A DNA stretch of 64,000 nt from the NCBI GenBank assembly GCA_022800215.1, contig JAAWPV010000003.1, positions 53,170-117,169 of the forward strand, given 5' to 3'. This document shows positions 5,953-13,963 of this stretch, in pieces. This DNA comes from Oscillospiraceae bacterium. Its GTDB lineage: Bacteria > Bacillota > Clostridia > Oscillospirales > Oscillospiraceae. Every line of letters starts with the position of its first letter. The stretch's first letter is position 1. Below the pieces are notes generated by a model, which searched no databases, was not told the DNA's origin, and worked only from the letters and a program-made list of their open reading frames with translations. A program made the position numbers and the translations under genes.

Positions 5953-7230
5953 ATGAAATCCTTACGACGTTTTCTGTCCTCCGCCCTCTGTGCCGCCCTG
6001 CTGTGGGGCTGCCTGGGCACAGCCCGGGCCGTGGAATCTCCCGCGGAGCCTCCCGTAGAGCTTCCTGTGGAGGAAGAGACCCTGGGAGTCCTATCCGGAA
6101 ACTGGAACGAGGCCGACCCCTTCCTCTGCCAAAGTGATCTTGCCAACCTGATCCACGAGGCCCAGCTTTGGGCCACGGGGGCCCAGGTTTCCATCCTGCC
6201 TGCCGCCGCGGTGGGGACGCTGGAAACGGAGAAAGAGCTTGCGGACATGGGTGGTCCGCTCCATCCCTCCGACTGCCAGCGGCTCTACACCCGAGAGGAG
6301 GTCCTTTACACCGTGGAACTCACCGGGCTCCAGCTAAAGGACTGGCTGGAGACGGTGGCCGACCACTATGTCCTCCATGAGGACGGCACCCTGTCCGCCG
6401 AGGGGGATGGCATCGACCAGATCTACGGCATCAGCTATGAAATGTTCCTGGGCAACCCCAGCCAAATGCGGGTGGGCAACATCACCTACCAAGGCAAGCG
6501 GGTCAACGCCAACGAGATTTACCGGGTGGCTGTCAGCAGCAGCCGCCTCGCTGCCGCCAGTCAGGAGGACTCCTGGGGCTGGTTTGCCGCCACGGGCGTC
6601 TCTCTGGACAGTGCCAAAGTGCTTTGGGATGCCTCCCAAAGCGAGGATTTCGGTGCTGAAGGCGGTACCGTGACTGCCATTTTGGCCGCCTATTTCCGCT
6701 CCCTGACCGCCGAAGGAAAGGAGATCATTCCTCCCGAGGCCCGGAGCCGCTGGCGGCTCTACAATACCACCAGCGATGTGGCTCTGCGTCCGGTGACCCG
6801 GCTCCAGTTCGTGGAAGCCCTCTATGAGGCTGTCGGCGCTCCCGCCGTGGAAGGGGACGCCTCCGCCTTTACCGACCTTCCCGAACCCAGTCCCGCTGCC
6901 CTTTGGGCGGCGGAGACGGGCCTTGTCGTGGGCAATGGGGCCGGGCAGTTTTTGCCCGAATCGCCTGTGTCCCGGGAGCAGGCCCTTGTGATGCTGCTGC
7001 GCTATGACATATCCCGGGATGCCGGCCCCCAGGGCGCCTGGGCGGTGGCCCTTCCCTACACCGACGCCGTCATGGGTTCCCCCTGGGCGGCTGAGGCCCT
7101 CATGTGGAACGTGGTCCGGGGCTATCTTCTCCCCGACGACGGGGGCAACCTGAGCCCCCAGGCCAACCTGACGGCAGTCCAGTTGGAAGATGCCATCCTC
7201 TGCCTGAGCGTTCAGCCCGACAATGCATAA
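5953..7230 (+). CDS. Exported protein: 5'-nucleotidase C-terminal domain plus SLH repeats
   Basis: A signal peptide (MKSLRRFLSSALCAALLWGC to about residue 26) is followed by a domain like the substrate-binding C-terminal domain of 5'-nucleotidase/UshA proteins (about 45-260; SDLANLIHEAQLWATGAQV, LTGLQLKDWLE). Two S-layer-homology repeats follow, ending VVGNGAGQFLPESPVSREQA and a second copy at the C-terminus. The catalytic metallophosphatase domain that normally precedes the nucleotidase C-domain is absent, so it is probably a cell-wall-anchored binding protein rather than a full nucleotidase. AAAGGAG precedes the ATG. The methyltransferase gene follows after 15 bases. Confidence 0.75.
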   Translation: MKSLRRFLSSALCAALLWGCLGTARAVESPAEPPVELPVEEETLGVLSGNWNEADPFLCQSDLANLIHEAQLWATGAQVSILPAAAVGTLETEKELADMGGPLHPSDCQRLYTREEVLYTVELTGLQLKDWLETVADHYVLHEDGTLSAEGDGIDQIYGISYEMFLGNPSQMRVGNITYQGKRVNANEIYRVAVSSSRLAAASQEDSWGWFAATGVSLDSAKVLWDASQSEDFGAEGGTVTAILAAYFRSLTAEGKEIIPPEARSRWRLYNTTSDVALRPVTRLQFVEALYEAVGAPAVEGDASAFTDLPEPSPAALWAAETGLVVGNGAGQFLPESPVSREQALVMLLRYDISRDAGPQGAWAVALPYTDAVMGSPWAAEALMWNVVRGYLLPDDGGNLSPQANLTAVQLEDAILCLSVQPDNA

Positions 7231-7245
7231 AAAGAATATAGGCCT

Positions 7246-8001
7246 ATGAATCACAACCACTACGACGATCCTGTCTTTTTTGCCAAGTACGGGGAGATGA
7301 GCCGCTCCAAGCTGGGCCTTGCGGGCGCCGGGGAGTGGCAGGAGTTCCGAAAGCTGCTGCCCGCCTTCGACGGCAAGGAGGTGCTGGACCTGGGCTGCGG
7401 CTACGGCTGGCACTGTAAATACGCCGCCGACCGGGGGGCTTCCCGGGTGCTGGGGGTGGACCTTTCCGAAAAAATGCTGGCTGTGGCCCAGGAGAAAAAT
7501 CCCCACCCGGCTGTGGAATACCGCCGGGGAGCCATGGAGGAGCTCTCCTTTCCCGACGGCAGCTTTGACGTGGTCCTCAGCTCCTTGGCCTTCCACTACA
7601 TTGAGGATTTCCCGGCCCTGGTCCGAAACATCTGCGCCTGGCTGAAGCCCGGCGGAGACTTTGTTTTTTCCGTAGAGCACCCTGTCTTCACCGCCGCGGG
7701 CAGTCAGGACTGGTACTACGGCCCCGACGGCAAGCCCCTCCACTTCCCGGTGGACAACTACTATTACGAGGGCCGGCGGGAGGCCGTTTTCCTGGGAGAG
7801 AAGATCACCAAGTACCACCGGACCCTCTCCGGCTACTGGAAGGCCCTCACCGAGAACGGCTTCACCGTGGTAGACCTTGTGGAGCCCCAGCCCCCGGAGG
7901 AGATGATGGACCTGCCGGGGATGAGGGATGAGATGAGACGGCCTATGATGCTATTAGTGGGTGCGAAGAAAGGCCCTGTGAAGAAGCTTGGACCGGAGTG
8001 A
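7246..8001 (+). CDS. Class I SAM-dependent methyltransferase
   Basis: This 251-residue protein carries a Rossmann methyltransferase signature: motif I VLDLGCGYGWH at about 46-56, an acidic motif II VLGVDLSEKM, and LSSLAFHYI plus LKPGG for the later strands. The substrate is not deducible; the fold resembles small-molecule methyltransferases of the UbiE/Methyltransf_11 kind. No strong ribosome site precedes the ATG, only AAAGAATATAGG; it may be coupled to the SLH gene. The final residues after LLVGAKK lie in a 3'-end repeat, so the natural end may have been shifted by the element. Confidence 0.85.
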   Translation: MNHNHYDDPVFFAKYGEMSRSKLGLAGAGEWQEFRKLLPAFDGKEVLDLGCGYGWHCKYAADRGASRVLGVDLSEKMLAVAQEKNPHPAVEYRRGAMEELSFPDGSFDVVLSSLAFHYIEDFPALVRNICAWLKPGGDFVFSVEHPVFTAAGSQDWYYGPDGKPLHFPVDNYYYEGRREAVFLGEKITKYHRTLSGYWKALTENGFTVVDLVEPQPPEEMMDLPGMRDEMRRPMMLLVGAKKGPVKKLGPE

Positions 8002-8090
8002 GGGCGAGCGCAGGGCCGCACCGCGGCCCAAGACCAGCCCGAATCGGAGGGAAAGCGACTGAACGGTCAGGGCCTTTCGCAGCCCGACAG
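7981..8090 (+). repeat. 3'-end element E3a, type A, behind the methyltransferase
   Basis: The core GAGGGCGAGCGCAGGGCCGC, followed by CGGCCCAAGACCAG and ending GCAGCCCGACAG, matches the type A element at 42390-42521 and the one inside rnr. The left edge is degenerate (GAAGAAGCTTGGACCGGAG). The methyltransferase stop at 8001 lies inside it. Confidence 0.7.
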
Positions 8091-8100
8091 TTTTGGGTGC

Positions 8101-8232
8101 GAAGAAAGGGCGTGCTGAGGGGCTAACGACTCAGCGGAGCGGACGGATTGGCGGGCCAAAGGCCCACCAAACGGCGCGCGAAGTCGGAAGAGTTAGATCC
8201 CGAAGCGTTCACACCCTTTCGCAGCCTGACAG
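8101..8232 (+). repeat. 3'-end element E3b, type B
   Basis: Begins GAAGAAAGGGCG, carries GCTGAGGGGC and CGGAGCGGACGG, then CGCGAAGTCGGA and ATCCCGAAGCGTTC, and ends TTTCGCAGCCTGACAG. The outer arms AAAGGGCGTG and CACACCCTTT pair with one mismatch, with sequences different from the other type B copies. A terminator follows. Confidence 0.7.
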
Positions 8233-8260
8233 GACCACCTTCCCATAAACCCGACCTGCA

Positions 8261-8300
8261 AAAACCGCCTGATACCTTTGGGGTATCAGGCGGTTTCGTT
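8261..8300. terminator. Shared terminator of the methyltransferase and udk transcripts
   Basis: CCGCCTGATACC and GGTATCAGGCGG form the stem; T-rich tracts occur on both strands. Confidence 0.85.
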
Positions 8301-8308
8301 TTTACTTG

Positions 8309-8923
8309 TTACCGCCCCAGCTCGGCGCGTATCCGTTCCACGATCATGTCCAGGGCCACTGTGTTGTGACCCCCCAGGGGAACGATAACATCAGCGTACT
8401 TCTTAGATGGCTCTACAAAGGCCTCATGCATGGGCTTCACGGTAGTGAGGTACTGGCTTACCACCGAATCCAGGGTCCGTCCCCGCTCCTTCACATCCCG
8501 CATAAGGCGGCGGAGAATCCGCTCGTCGGCGTCGGTATCCACAAAGATCTTAATGTCCATCAGGTCCCGGACGGCCTTATTTTCAAAGATGAGGATACCC
8601 TCCACGATGACCACCCGCCGGGACTGGACCTCCAAAGTCTTCTCCGAGCGGTTATGGACGGTGTAGTCATAGACGGGACAGCGGATATCCTCCCCCCGGC
8701 GGAGCGCCTTCAGATCCCGGATGAAAAGGTCGGCGTCAAAGGCGTCAGGGTGATCGTAGTTGAGCTTGGTCCGCTCCTCATAGGTCATGTCATCGTGGCG
8801 CTTGTAGTAGTTGTCGTGATAGAGCACCGACACGTCTGGACCGAAGCGCTCCTTCAGCTTCTCTGTCAGCGTAGTCTTGCCCGAACCGGTGCCTCCCGCA
8901 ATGCCGATCACCATGGTATCCAT
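8309..8923 (-). CDS. udk: Uridine kinase
   Basis: A P-loop (GGTGSGKTT at about 10-18) opens a 204-residue nucleoside kinase. It has the uridine-kinase signatures YHDNYYKRHDDMTYEERTK and YDHPDAFDADL and the pyrimidine-binding region CPVYDYTVHNR. It phosphorylates uridine and cytidine for salvage in the cytoplasm. I chose ATG 8923 because GGGGGTG lies a few bases upstream; ATG 8938, with a poor ribosome site, would add five residues. It is convergent with the methyltransferase gene across a shared terminator. Confidence 0.9.
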   Translation of the reverse strand: MDTMVIGIAGGTGSGKTTLTEKLKERFGPDVSVLYHDNYYKRHDDMTYEERTKLNYDHPDAFDADLFIRDLKALRRGEDIRCPVYDYTVHNRSEKTLEVQSRRVVIVEGILIFENKAVRDLMDIKIFVDTDADERILRRLMRDVKERGRTLDSVVSQYLTTVKPMHEAFVEPSKKYADVIVPLGGHNTVALDMIVERIRAELGR

Positions 8924-9027
8924 CCCCTGCACCCCCATTGCTTTTTTCTTATCTTACCACAGCTTTTGGAAAATGTGTAGTATGAATTCGTATTTTGGCA
9001 AAAAAAGCAGGGAATATGAAAAAACCC

Positions 9028-9056
9028 TTGCATCTTTGCCGGATCTATGGTAAGAT
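9028..9056 (+). promoter_or_regulatory. secG promoter
   Basis: TTGCAT, 17 bases, TAAGAT. Confidence 0.65.
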
Positions 9057-9134
9057 ATAAGCCCTATGGTAGAAAGAGGGTTTTCCCCTATTTTGAAAAT
9101 TACTTCGCCTGTGGGCGGAAAGGAACGATGAATC

Positions 9135-9365
9135 GTGGTTAAGATGATTTTAAGCGTAGTTCAGGTTTTGCTGGCTGTTTTCCTCATTGCCGTGGTGCTG
9201 CTCCAGGAGGGCAAGACCGCCGGCATGAACGGCGCTATCTCCGGCGGCGCCGACACCTTTCTCTCTAAGAACAAGGCCAGAAGCTGGGACGCCAAGCTGG
9301 CCCGGTACACCAAGTGGGTGGCCATCGTCTTTGTGGTGCTGACGTTGGTACTCTCCCTCATCTGA
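9135..9365 (+). CDS. secG: SecG subunit of the Sec translocase
   Basis: This 76-residue protein has two transmembrane segments (about 5-22 and 55-75) flanking the conserved cytosolic turn LLQEGKTAGMNGAISGGADTF typical of SecG. It supports SecYE-mediated export. The start is a GTG at 9135 with AAAGGA about eleven bases upstream; a four-codon frame ATG-AAT-CGT-GGT-TAA overlaps that start. A terminator follows, so it is transcribed alone, although rnr is downstream as in many Bacillota. Confidence 0.95.
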   Translation: MVKMILSVVQVLLAVFLIAVVLLQEGKTAGMNGAISGGADTFLSKNKARSWDAKLARYTKWVAIVFVVLTLVLSLI

Positions 9366-9372
9366 GTTCCCG

Positions 9373-9407
9373 AGACGCCCTCCCACATAGGGAGGGCGTC
9401 TTATTTT
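9373..9407 (+). terminator. secG terminator
   Basis: GACGCCCTCCC and GGGAGGGCGTC pair, followed by TTATTTT. Confidence 0.85.
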
Positions 9408-9467
9408 GACTGCCCCTTTTTACGGACATACTAAACACACAACAATCAAACAATCGAGGTATTTTAA

Positions 9468-11612
9468 ATGCAAGACAAAACACAGCAAGGAATCACACTC
9501 ACCGGCCGCTACCAAGGCTCAGGCCGGGGCTTCGGCTTTTTCATCCCCGAGGGCGGGGAGGGCCGGAAGGACGACTGCTTTGTCCCGCCCCGCCGGGACG
9601 GGGGCGCCTGGGACGGAGACACGGTGGAGGCCGTCATGGAGGGGGAGGACCCCAAAGCCCCCGGCCGGTATCTGGCCCGGATCACCAAAATCATAGAGCG
9701 GGGCAACCAGAACGTCACCGGCACCATCCACAAGGCAAACCGCGAAATCTGGCTTCGGCCCGATTCCGACCGGCTGGGCGAAGCCATCAAGGTGCTGGGC
9801 AAGGCCAAGGTCAAGGAGGGGGAGAAGGCCGCGGTGAAGGTCCGCTCCTACGGCTCCCCCCACACCTCCCCCACCGGCACCCTCTGCGCCACCTTCGGCC
9901 CCGCCGGGAGCCGGTCAGCTTCCACCGAAGCCATCCTCTTCCAGCAGGACATCCACCGGGAGTTCCCCGACGAGGTGGCCCTGGAGGCTCAAAAGGCCCC
10001 CCAGGAGGTGGAGGAGGCGGCCCGGAAGGGCCGGCTGGACCTCCGGGACAAGCTCATCATCACCATCGACGGGGCAGCCTCCAAGGACCTGGACGACGCC
10101 GTCTCCCTGGAGCATGACGGGGACAACTGGGTCTTGGGGGTCCACATCGCCGATGTGAGCCACTACGTCACCCCAGGCTCGGCCCTGGATGAGGAGGCCT
10201 TTGCCCGTGGCACCTCGGTATATTTTGCCGACCAGGTGGTGCCCATGCTGCCCATCGCCCTGTCCAACGGCATCTGCTCCCTCAACGAAGGGGTGGACCG
10301 GCTGGCCATGAGCTGCTTTATGACCATGGACAAGGAGGGGAACATTCTCTCCCACCGGGTGGCGGAGAGCGTCATCCGCTCCACACACCGGATGACCTAC
10401 TCGGACTGCAACGCCCTGCTGGCGGGGACCGATCCCGCCCTGGAGGCCCGGTATGCCGATATGCTGCCCATGCTCCGGGAGATGTGGACCCTCTCCAAGG
10501 CTCTGGAAAAGAAGCGCCGGAACCGGGGCAGTTTGGACCTTGACACCCAGGAGAGCTATATCCTCTGCGACAACGAGGGAAACCCCGTGGAGATCCTGGC
10601 CCGGCACCAGGGGGAGAGCGAGAAGCTCATCGAATCCTTCATGCTGTGCGCCAACGAGACGGTGGCCAAGCACCTCTTTGACGCCAAGTTCCCCGGGGTC
10701 TACCGGGTCCACGAGAAGCCCTCCATGGACAAGACGGAGAACCTGAAGGCCATGCTGGCTCCTCTGGGTTACTCCCTGAAGATTGCCGACGGGCATTCCC
10801 TCCAGAAGGTGCTGGACGCTGCCAAGGGCAAGCCAGAGGCCCCGACGGTATCCATGATGGTCCTTCGGTCCATGATGAAGGCCCGGTACGACGTGGAGAA
10901 CCTGGGCCACTTCGGCATCGGGGCGGACTACTACTGCCACTTCACCTCCCCCATCCGCCGGTATCCCGACCTGATGGTCCACCGGTGCCTTCACGCCCTT
11001 TTGACCAAGACGGGCGGGAAGCGGCTCGGCAGGGACTGCGAAAAGGCGGCAAGCCAGTCCTCCCAGCGGGAGATCGCCGCCCAGACCGCCGAGCGGGACA
11101 TCGACAAGCTCTACTTTGCCCAGTTCATGCACTCTCACATCGGAGAGACCTTCCCCGCGACGGTGTCCGGGGTCACCCGGTTCGGCCTCTTCGCCGCCCT
11201 TCCCAACGGGGTGGAGGGGCTCATCCCGGTGGAGACCCTGCCCGAGGACGAGTACGCCTACGACGAGATCCGGATGACCCTTACCGGGGAGCGGACGGGG
11301 ACGGTGTACACCTTCGGCATGGAGCTGGAGGTGGTCTGTGTGGCCGCCGACGAAGGCACGGGAAGAGTGGAGTTCCAGCTTGCCGGAAGAGCGGATGTGC
11401 CGGGGTGCGAGGGCGCCTGGGCCGGAGGGAGGGCGGACGCAGGGCCGCGCAGCGGCCTGAAGACCAGCCCCAGCCGTCGGGAAGGCAGCCGAGTGACCAC
11501 CCCGGCACGCAGCTCGACAGCCCGCGGCTCCAAAAAGGCTCCCTCCAAACGCCGCTCCAACAAGCCCGCCATGCACGTGCCCAAACAGAAGAAAAAGGGG
11601 AAAGGCCGATGA
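9468..11612 (+). CDS. rnr: Ribonuclease R
   Basis: This 714-residue 3'-5' exoribonuclease degrades structured RNA. It has an N-terminal cold-shock-like region (YQGSGRGFGFFIPE), the RNB catalytic domain with the acidic cluster DGAASKDLDDA at 201-211, and HFTSPIRRYPDLMVHR near the end of RNB. An S1 domain begins at about SGVTRFGLFAALPNG. A Lys/Arg-rich tail follows. About residues 647-684 of the tail are encoded by a type A repeat element that elsewhere is non-coding. GAGGT precedes the ATG. Its stop overlaps the next ATG (ATGA), coupling it to the glycosidase gene. Confidence 0.95.
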   Translation: MQDKTQQGITLTGRYQGSGRGFGFFIPEGGEGRKDDCFVPPRRDGGAWDGDTVEAVMEGEDPKAPGRYLARITKIIERGNQNVTGTIHKANREIWLRPDSDRLGEAIKVLGKAKVKEGEKAAVKVRSYGSPHTSPTGTLCATFGPAGSRSASTEAILFQQDIHREFPDEVALEAQKAPQEVEEAARKGRLDLRDKLIITIDGAASKDLDDAVSLEHDGDNWVLGVHIADVSHYVTPGSALDEEAFARGTSVYFADQVVPMLPIALSNGICSLNEGVDRLAMSCFMTMDKEGNILSHRVAESVIRSTHRMTYSDCNALLAGTDPALEARYADMLPMLREMWTLSKALEKKRRNRGSLDLDTQESYILCDNEGNPVEILARHQGESEKLIESFMLCANETVAKHLFDAKFPGVYRVHEKPSMDKTENLKAMLAPLGYSLKIADGHSLQKVLDAAKGKPEAPTVSMMVLRSMMKARYDVENLGHFGIGADYYCHFTSPIRRYPDLMVHRCLHALLTKTGGKRLGRDCEKAASQSSQREIAAQTAERDIDKLYFAQFMHSHIGETFPATVSGVTRFGLFAALPNGVEGLIPVETLPEDEYAYDEIRMTLTGERTGTVYTFGMELEVVCVAADEGTGRVEFQLAGRADVPGCEGAWAGGRADAGPRSGLKTSPSRREGSRVTTPARSSTARGSKKAPSKRRSNKPAMHVPKQKKKGKGR
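11406..11520 (+). repeat. 3'-end element E4, type A, inside the rnr coding tail
   Basis: The segment from GGGCCGGAGGGAGGGCGGAC through CGCAGGGCCGC and GAAGACCAGCCCC to GCAGCTCGACAG aligns with the type A elements at 7981-8090 and 42390-42521. Here it is read in frame as part of the RNase R tail. Confidence 0.7.
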
Positions 11613-12865
11613 AACGGATGAAGTTTCTCTCCCTGCTGCTGGCCCTTAGCCTAATGTTCACCGGATGCGGAGGACCCGAAACCTCATCTACAGCCTCCCC
11701 CCTGCCCACAGAAACCCCGGCGGCAACGCCTGCCCCTACGCCCACGCCGGGACCAACGCCCTCTCCCACCCCGGACCCCCGGGAGGAGATCAGGACCCGG
11801 GTAGCCGCCATGACAGACGAGGAGCTGGCGGGCCAGGTGCTGGTGGTGGGTATCGAGGGAACGAAGCCCGGTCCTGATGCCCATGCGGTCATCGAGGAAT
11901 TACACGCCGGGGGGATCATCCTCTTCTCCCGGAACGTGGAGAGCGCCGGGCAGCTTGCAGAGCTCACCAACGAACTGAAGGCCATCAACCAAGCGGCGGG
12001 CAACCAGCCTGTCTTTCTCTGTGTGGACGAGGAGGGGGGCATGGTGTCCCGGATGCCCGGGGAGGTGGCAGATCTGCCCTCCGCTTACGATTACGCGCAA
12101 GCCGGGGGCGATCCCTACGCCCGGGGCGAAGCGCTGGCGGCGGAGTGCAAAGCCTTTGGCTTCCACGTGGACTTCGCCCCGGTGATGGACGTGTGGAGCA
12201 ACCCCAACAACACGGTCATCGGCAAGCGGGCCTTCGCTTCCGACGCCGAAACGGCGGCCCTATTTGGCCAACGGACGGCAGACCGCATCTCCTACGAAGG
12301 CGTTATCCCGGTAGGTAAGCACTTTCCCGGCCACGGTGATACCGAAACGGATTCCCATGTGGGCCTCCCCGTGGTGGACAAGTCCCTGGAGGAACTGCGG
12401 GCCTGTGAGCTTTATCCCTTCCAGTATGCGTTTGGCGACCATCTCGCCGCCGTCATGGTGGGGCACATCCTGCTGCGGCAAATTGATCCACTTCTCCCCT
12501 CCTCCCTCTCCCCCAAGGTGGTGGACGGACTTTTGCGGGAGGAGCTGGGCTTTGAAGGGGTGGTTTTCACCGACGACCTCACCATGGGGGCCGTCAGCCA
12601 GGGCTACGATCTTCCGGAGGCGGTGGTACTTTCCATCCAGGCGGGGTGTGACATGGCCCTTATCTGCCACAAGGAGGAGAACGCCCGCTCGGCCCACGAG
12701 GCCATCCTCACCGCGCTGGAGGAGGGCACCCTCACCCGGCAGCGGCTGGAGGAGAGCGCCTGCCGCATCCTCTCCCTGAAAGCGGCCTACGGGGTGGACG
12801 ATTCCCCGGTGGGAGAGCCTAACGTGGAGGAGCTGAACGAGGTCATCCGGTCCATCCTCCCCTGA
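11609..12865 (+). CDS. nagZ: Lipoprotein beta-N-acetylhexosaminidase (GH3, NagZ type)
   Basis: This 418-residue protein has a lipoprotein signal (lipobox Cys20, FTGC), a Pro/Thr-rich linker (about 25-57) and a GH3 catalytic barrel. KHFPGHGDTETDSH at 237-250 is the NagZ catalytic loop with the acid/base His-Asp dyad, and FTDDLTMGA (Asp 322/323) holds the nucleophile. It removes N-acetylglucosamine from muropeptides or similar glycans, here outside the membrane, unlike the cytosolic NagZ of enterics. The ATG overlaps the rnr stop. A much longer frame reaching back to 10985 is an artefact of the same reading frame through rnr. Confidence 0.88.
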   Translation: MKRMKFLSLLLALSLMFTGCGGPETSSTASPLPTETPAATPAPTPTPGPTPSPTPDPREEIRTRVAAMTDEELAGQVLVVGIEGTKPGPDAHAVIEELHAGGIILFSRNVESAGQLAELTNELKAINQAAGNQPVFLCVDEEGGMVSRMPGEVADLPSAYDYAQAGGDPYARGEALAAECKAFGFHVDFAPVMDVWSNPNNTVIGKRAFASDAETAALFGQRTADRISYEGVIPVGKHFPGHGDTETDSHVGLPVVDKSLEELRACELYPFQYAFGDHLAAVMVGHILLRQIDPLLPSSLSPKVVDGLLREELGFEGVVFTDDLTMGAVSQGYDLPEAVVLSIQAGCDMALICHKEENARSAHEAILTALEEGTLTRQRLEESACRILSLKAAYGVDDSPVGEPNVEELNEVIRSILP

Positions 12866-13015
12866 AAAAGCATCTTCCAAAGATAGTCGTTTCACCCCCC
12901 CTGTGTGGGACGTTTTCGTACATCAAACTTGTAAACAAACCGTAAACAATTCTCCGTGTCCAACATGCGTGTATGGCAACGATATTTTCACTGTCATTAG
13001 GCCGGTGACCCCAAC

Positions 13016-13044
13016 TTGCTTTTCTTTTTTGAAAATGCTATGAT
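13016..13044 (+). promoter_or_regulatory. Promoter of the tandem LysR genes
   Basis: TTGCTT, 17 bases, TATGAT, with TGC before the -10 (extended -10). Confidence 0.65.
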
Positions 13045-13081
13045 AAAAATGGACAAAAAGAAACAAGACGGAGGTGAAGGC

Positions 13082-13951
13082 ATGGACTCAAGGGAGATGG
13101 AAGTGTTCTTAAAGGTGGCGGATTACCGCAGTCTGACACGGGTTGCCGATGAATTCGGCATGACCCAGCCCGCAGTAAGTGCCACCATCAAACGCCTGGA
13201 GGAGTTTGCCGGCGCTCCTCTCTTTGTGCGTCAGGGCCGTCAGCTGGTGTTGAATCAGGCGGGAGAATGTTTCTATCAGACTGCCTCCACCGTTTGCACC
13301 AACCTCAGCCATATCAAGGAAAGCTTTGCGGTAAATTACTCCCGGCGGGAGGAGCTGGTTTTGGCGGTGGGCGTTCAAAGCGATTGGCTTCTGCGGCGGC
13401 TGGATGCGTTTAGCATAAGCCACAGCAATGTCAGCGTGACCCTTCGTTCGGTTATGGGGGCAGTGCCTCAAAGCCGCTCGCTTTGGCTGGCAGACTTTAT
13501 GGTCCTGTTTCAATATGAGATTCGGGAAGAGGACCATATGGTCATCGACATTCAGGACTCGCTTTTTGCCATCGTTCCCGGCGGGCACCCGTTGGCAGAG
13601 GAGGAGTTTGTGCCCCTGAACAGCCTGCGGAAGGAAAACTTTGTTTTTGTCCGCAGTCCCTCGGGAGACGGATACGAACGCTGCTACAATGCCTGTGTCG
13701 ATACCGGATTTCTTCCCCGGATCTCCCTCATCACAGACAGCAATACGGCAAAATACGCCTGCATTCAAAGCGGCTGCGGAATTGGACTGGTGTACAACAA
13801 CGAATGCGCTACGGCGGCCCGGCTTCAAGGCTGCGTGTTGATCCCTGTCCGCAGTGTGCTGGGCCGGCGGCCCATTTGCCTTGCCTGGAAGGAAAACCGG
13901 CTATCCGACACCGGCCGGAGCTTTCTGGAATTCCTGCGGAATGCGAAGTAA
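13082..13951 (+). CDS. LysR-family regulator 1
   Basis: 289 residues. The N-terminal winged helix-turn-helix is clear: MEVFLKVADYRSLTRVADEF, then MTQPAVSATIKRLEEFAGAP. An effector domain follows, ending in CIQSGCGIGLVYNNE. GGAGGTG lies five bases before the ATG at 13082. The gene is followed after 12 bases by a second, divergent-in-sequence LysR gene, and both precede the permease/hydrolase operon. It probably senses a small acid or ester handled by that operon; the ligand is unknown. Confidence 0.85.
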   Translation: MDSREMEVFLKVADYRSLTRVADEFGMTQPAVSATIKRLEEFAGAPLFVRQGRQLVLNQAGECFYQTASTVCTNLSHIKESFAVNYSRREELVLAVGVQSDWLLRRLDAFSISHSNVSVTLRSVMGAVPQSRSLWLADFMVLFQYEIREEDHMVIDIQDSLFAIVPGGHPLAEEEFVPLNSLRKENFVFVRSPSGDGYERCYNACVDTGFLPRISLITDSNTAKYACIQSGCGIGLVYNNECATAARLQGCVLIPVRSVLGRRPICLAWKENRLSDTGRSFLEFLRNAK

Positions 13952-13963
13952 GGAGGGAAAGAG

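Larger units (their letters stand above)
8002..8308. other. Gene-free interval: two 3'-end elements then a shared terminator
   Basis: The interval between the methyltransferase and udk genes is filled by a type A element, a type B element and a bidirectional terminator. No coding frame is credible here. Confidence 0.7.

Noticed and set aside
10985..12865. 626-residue frame running through rnr into the glycosidase
   Set aside because: The first 200 residues are the rnr sequence in a wrong frame; the lipoprotein signal and ribosome site set the start at 11609.
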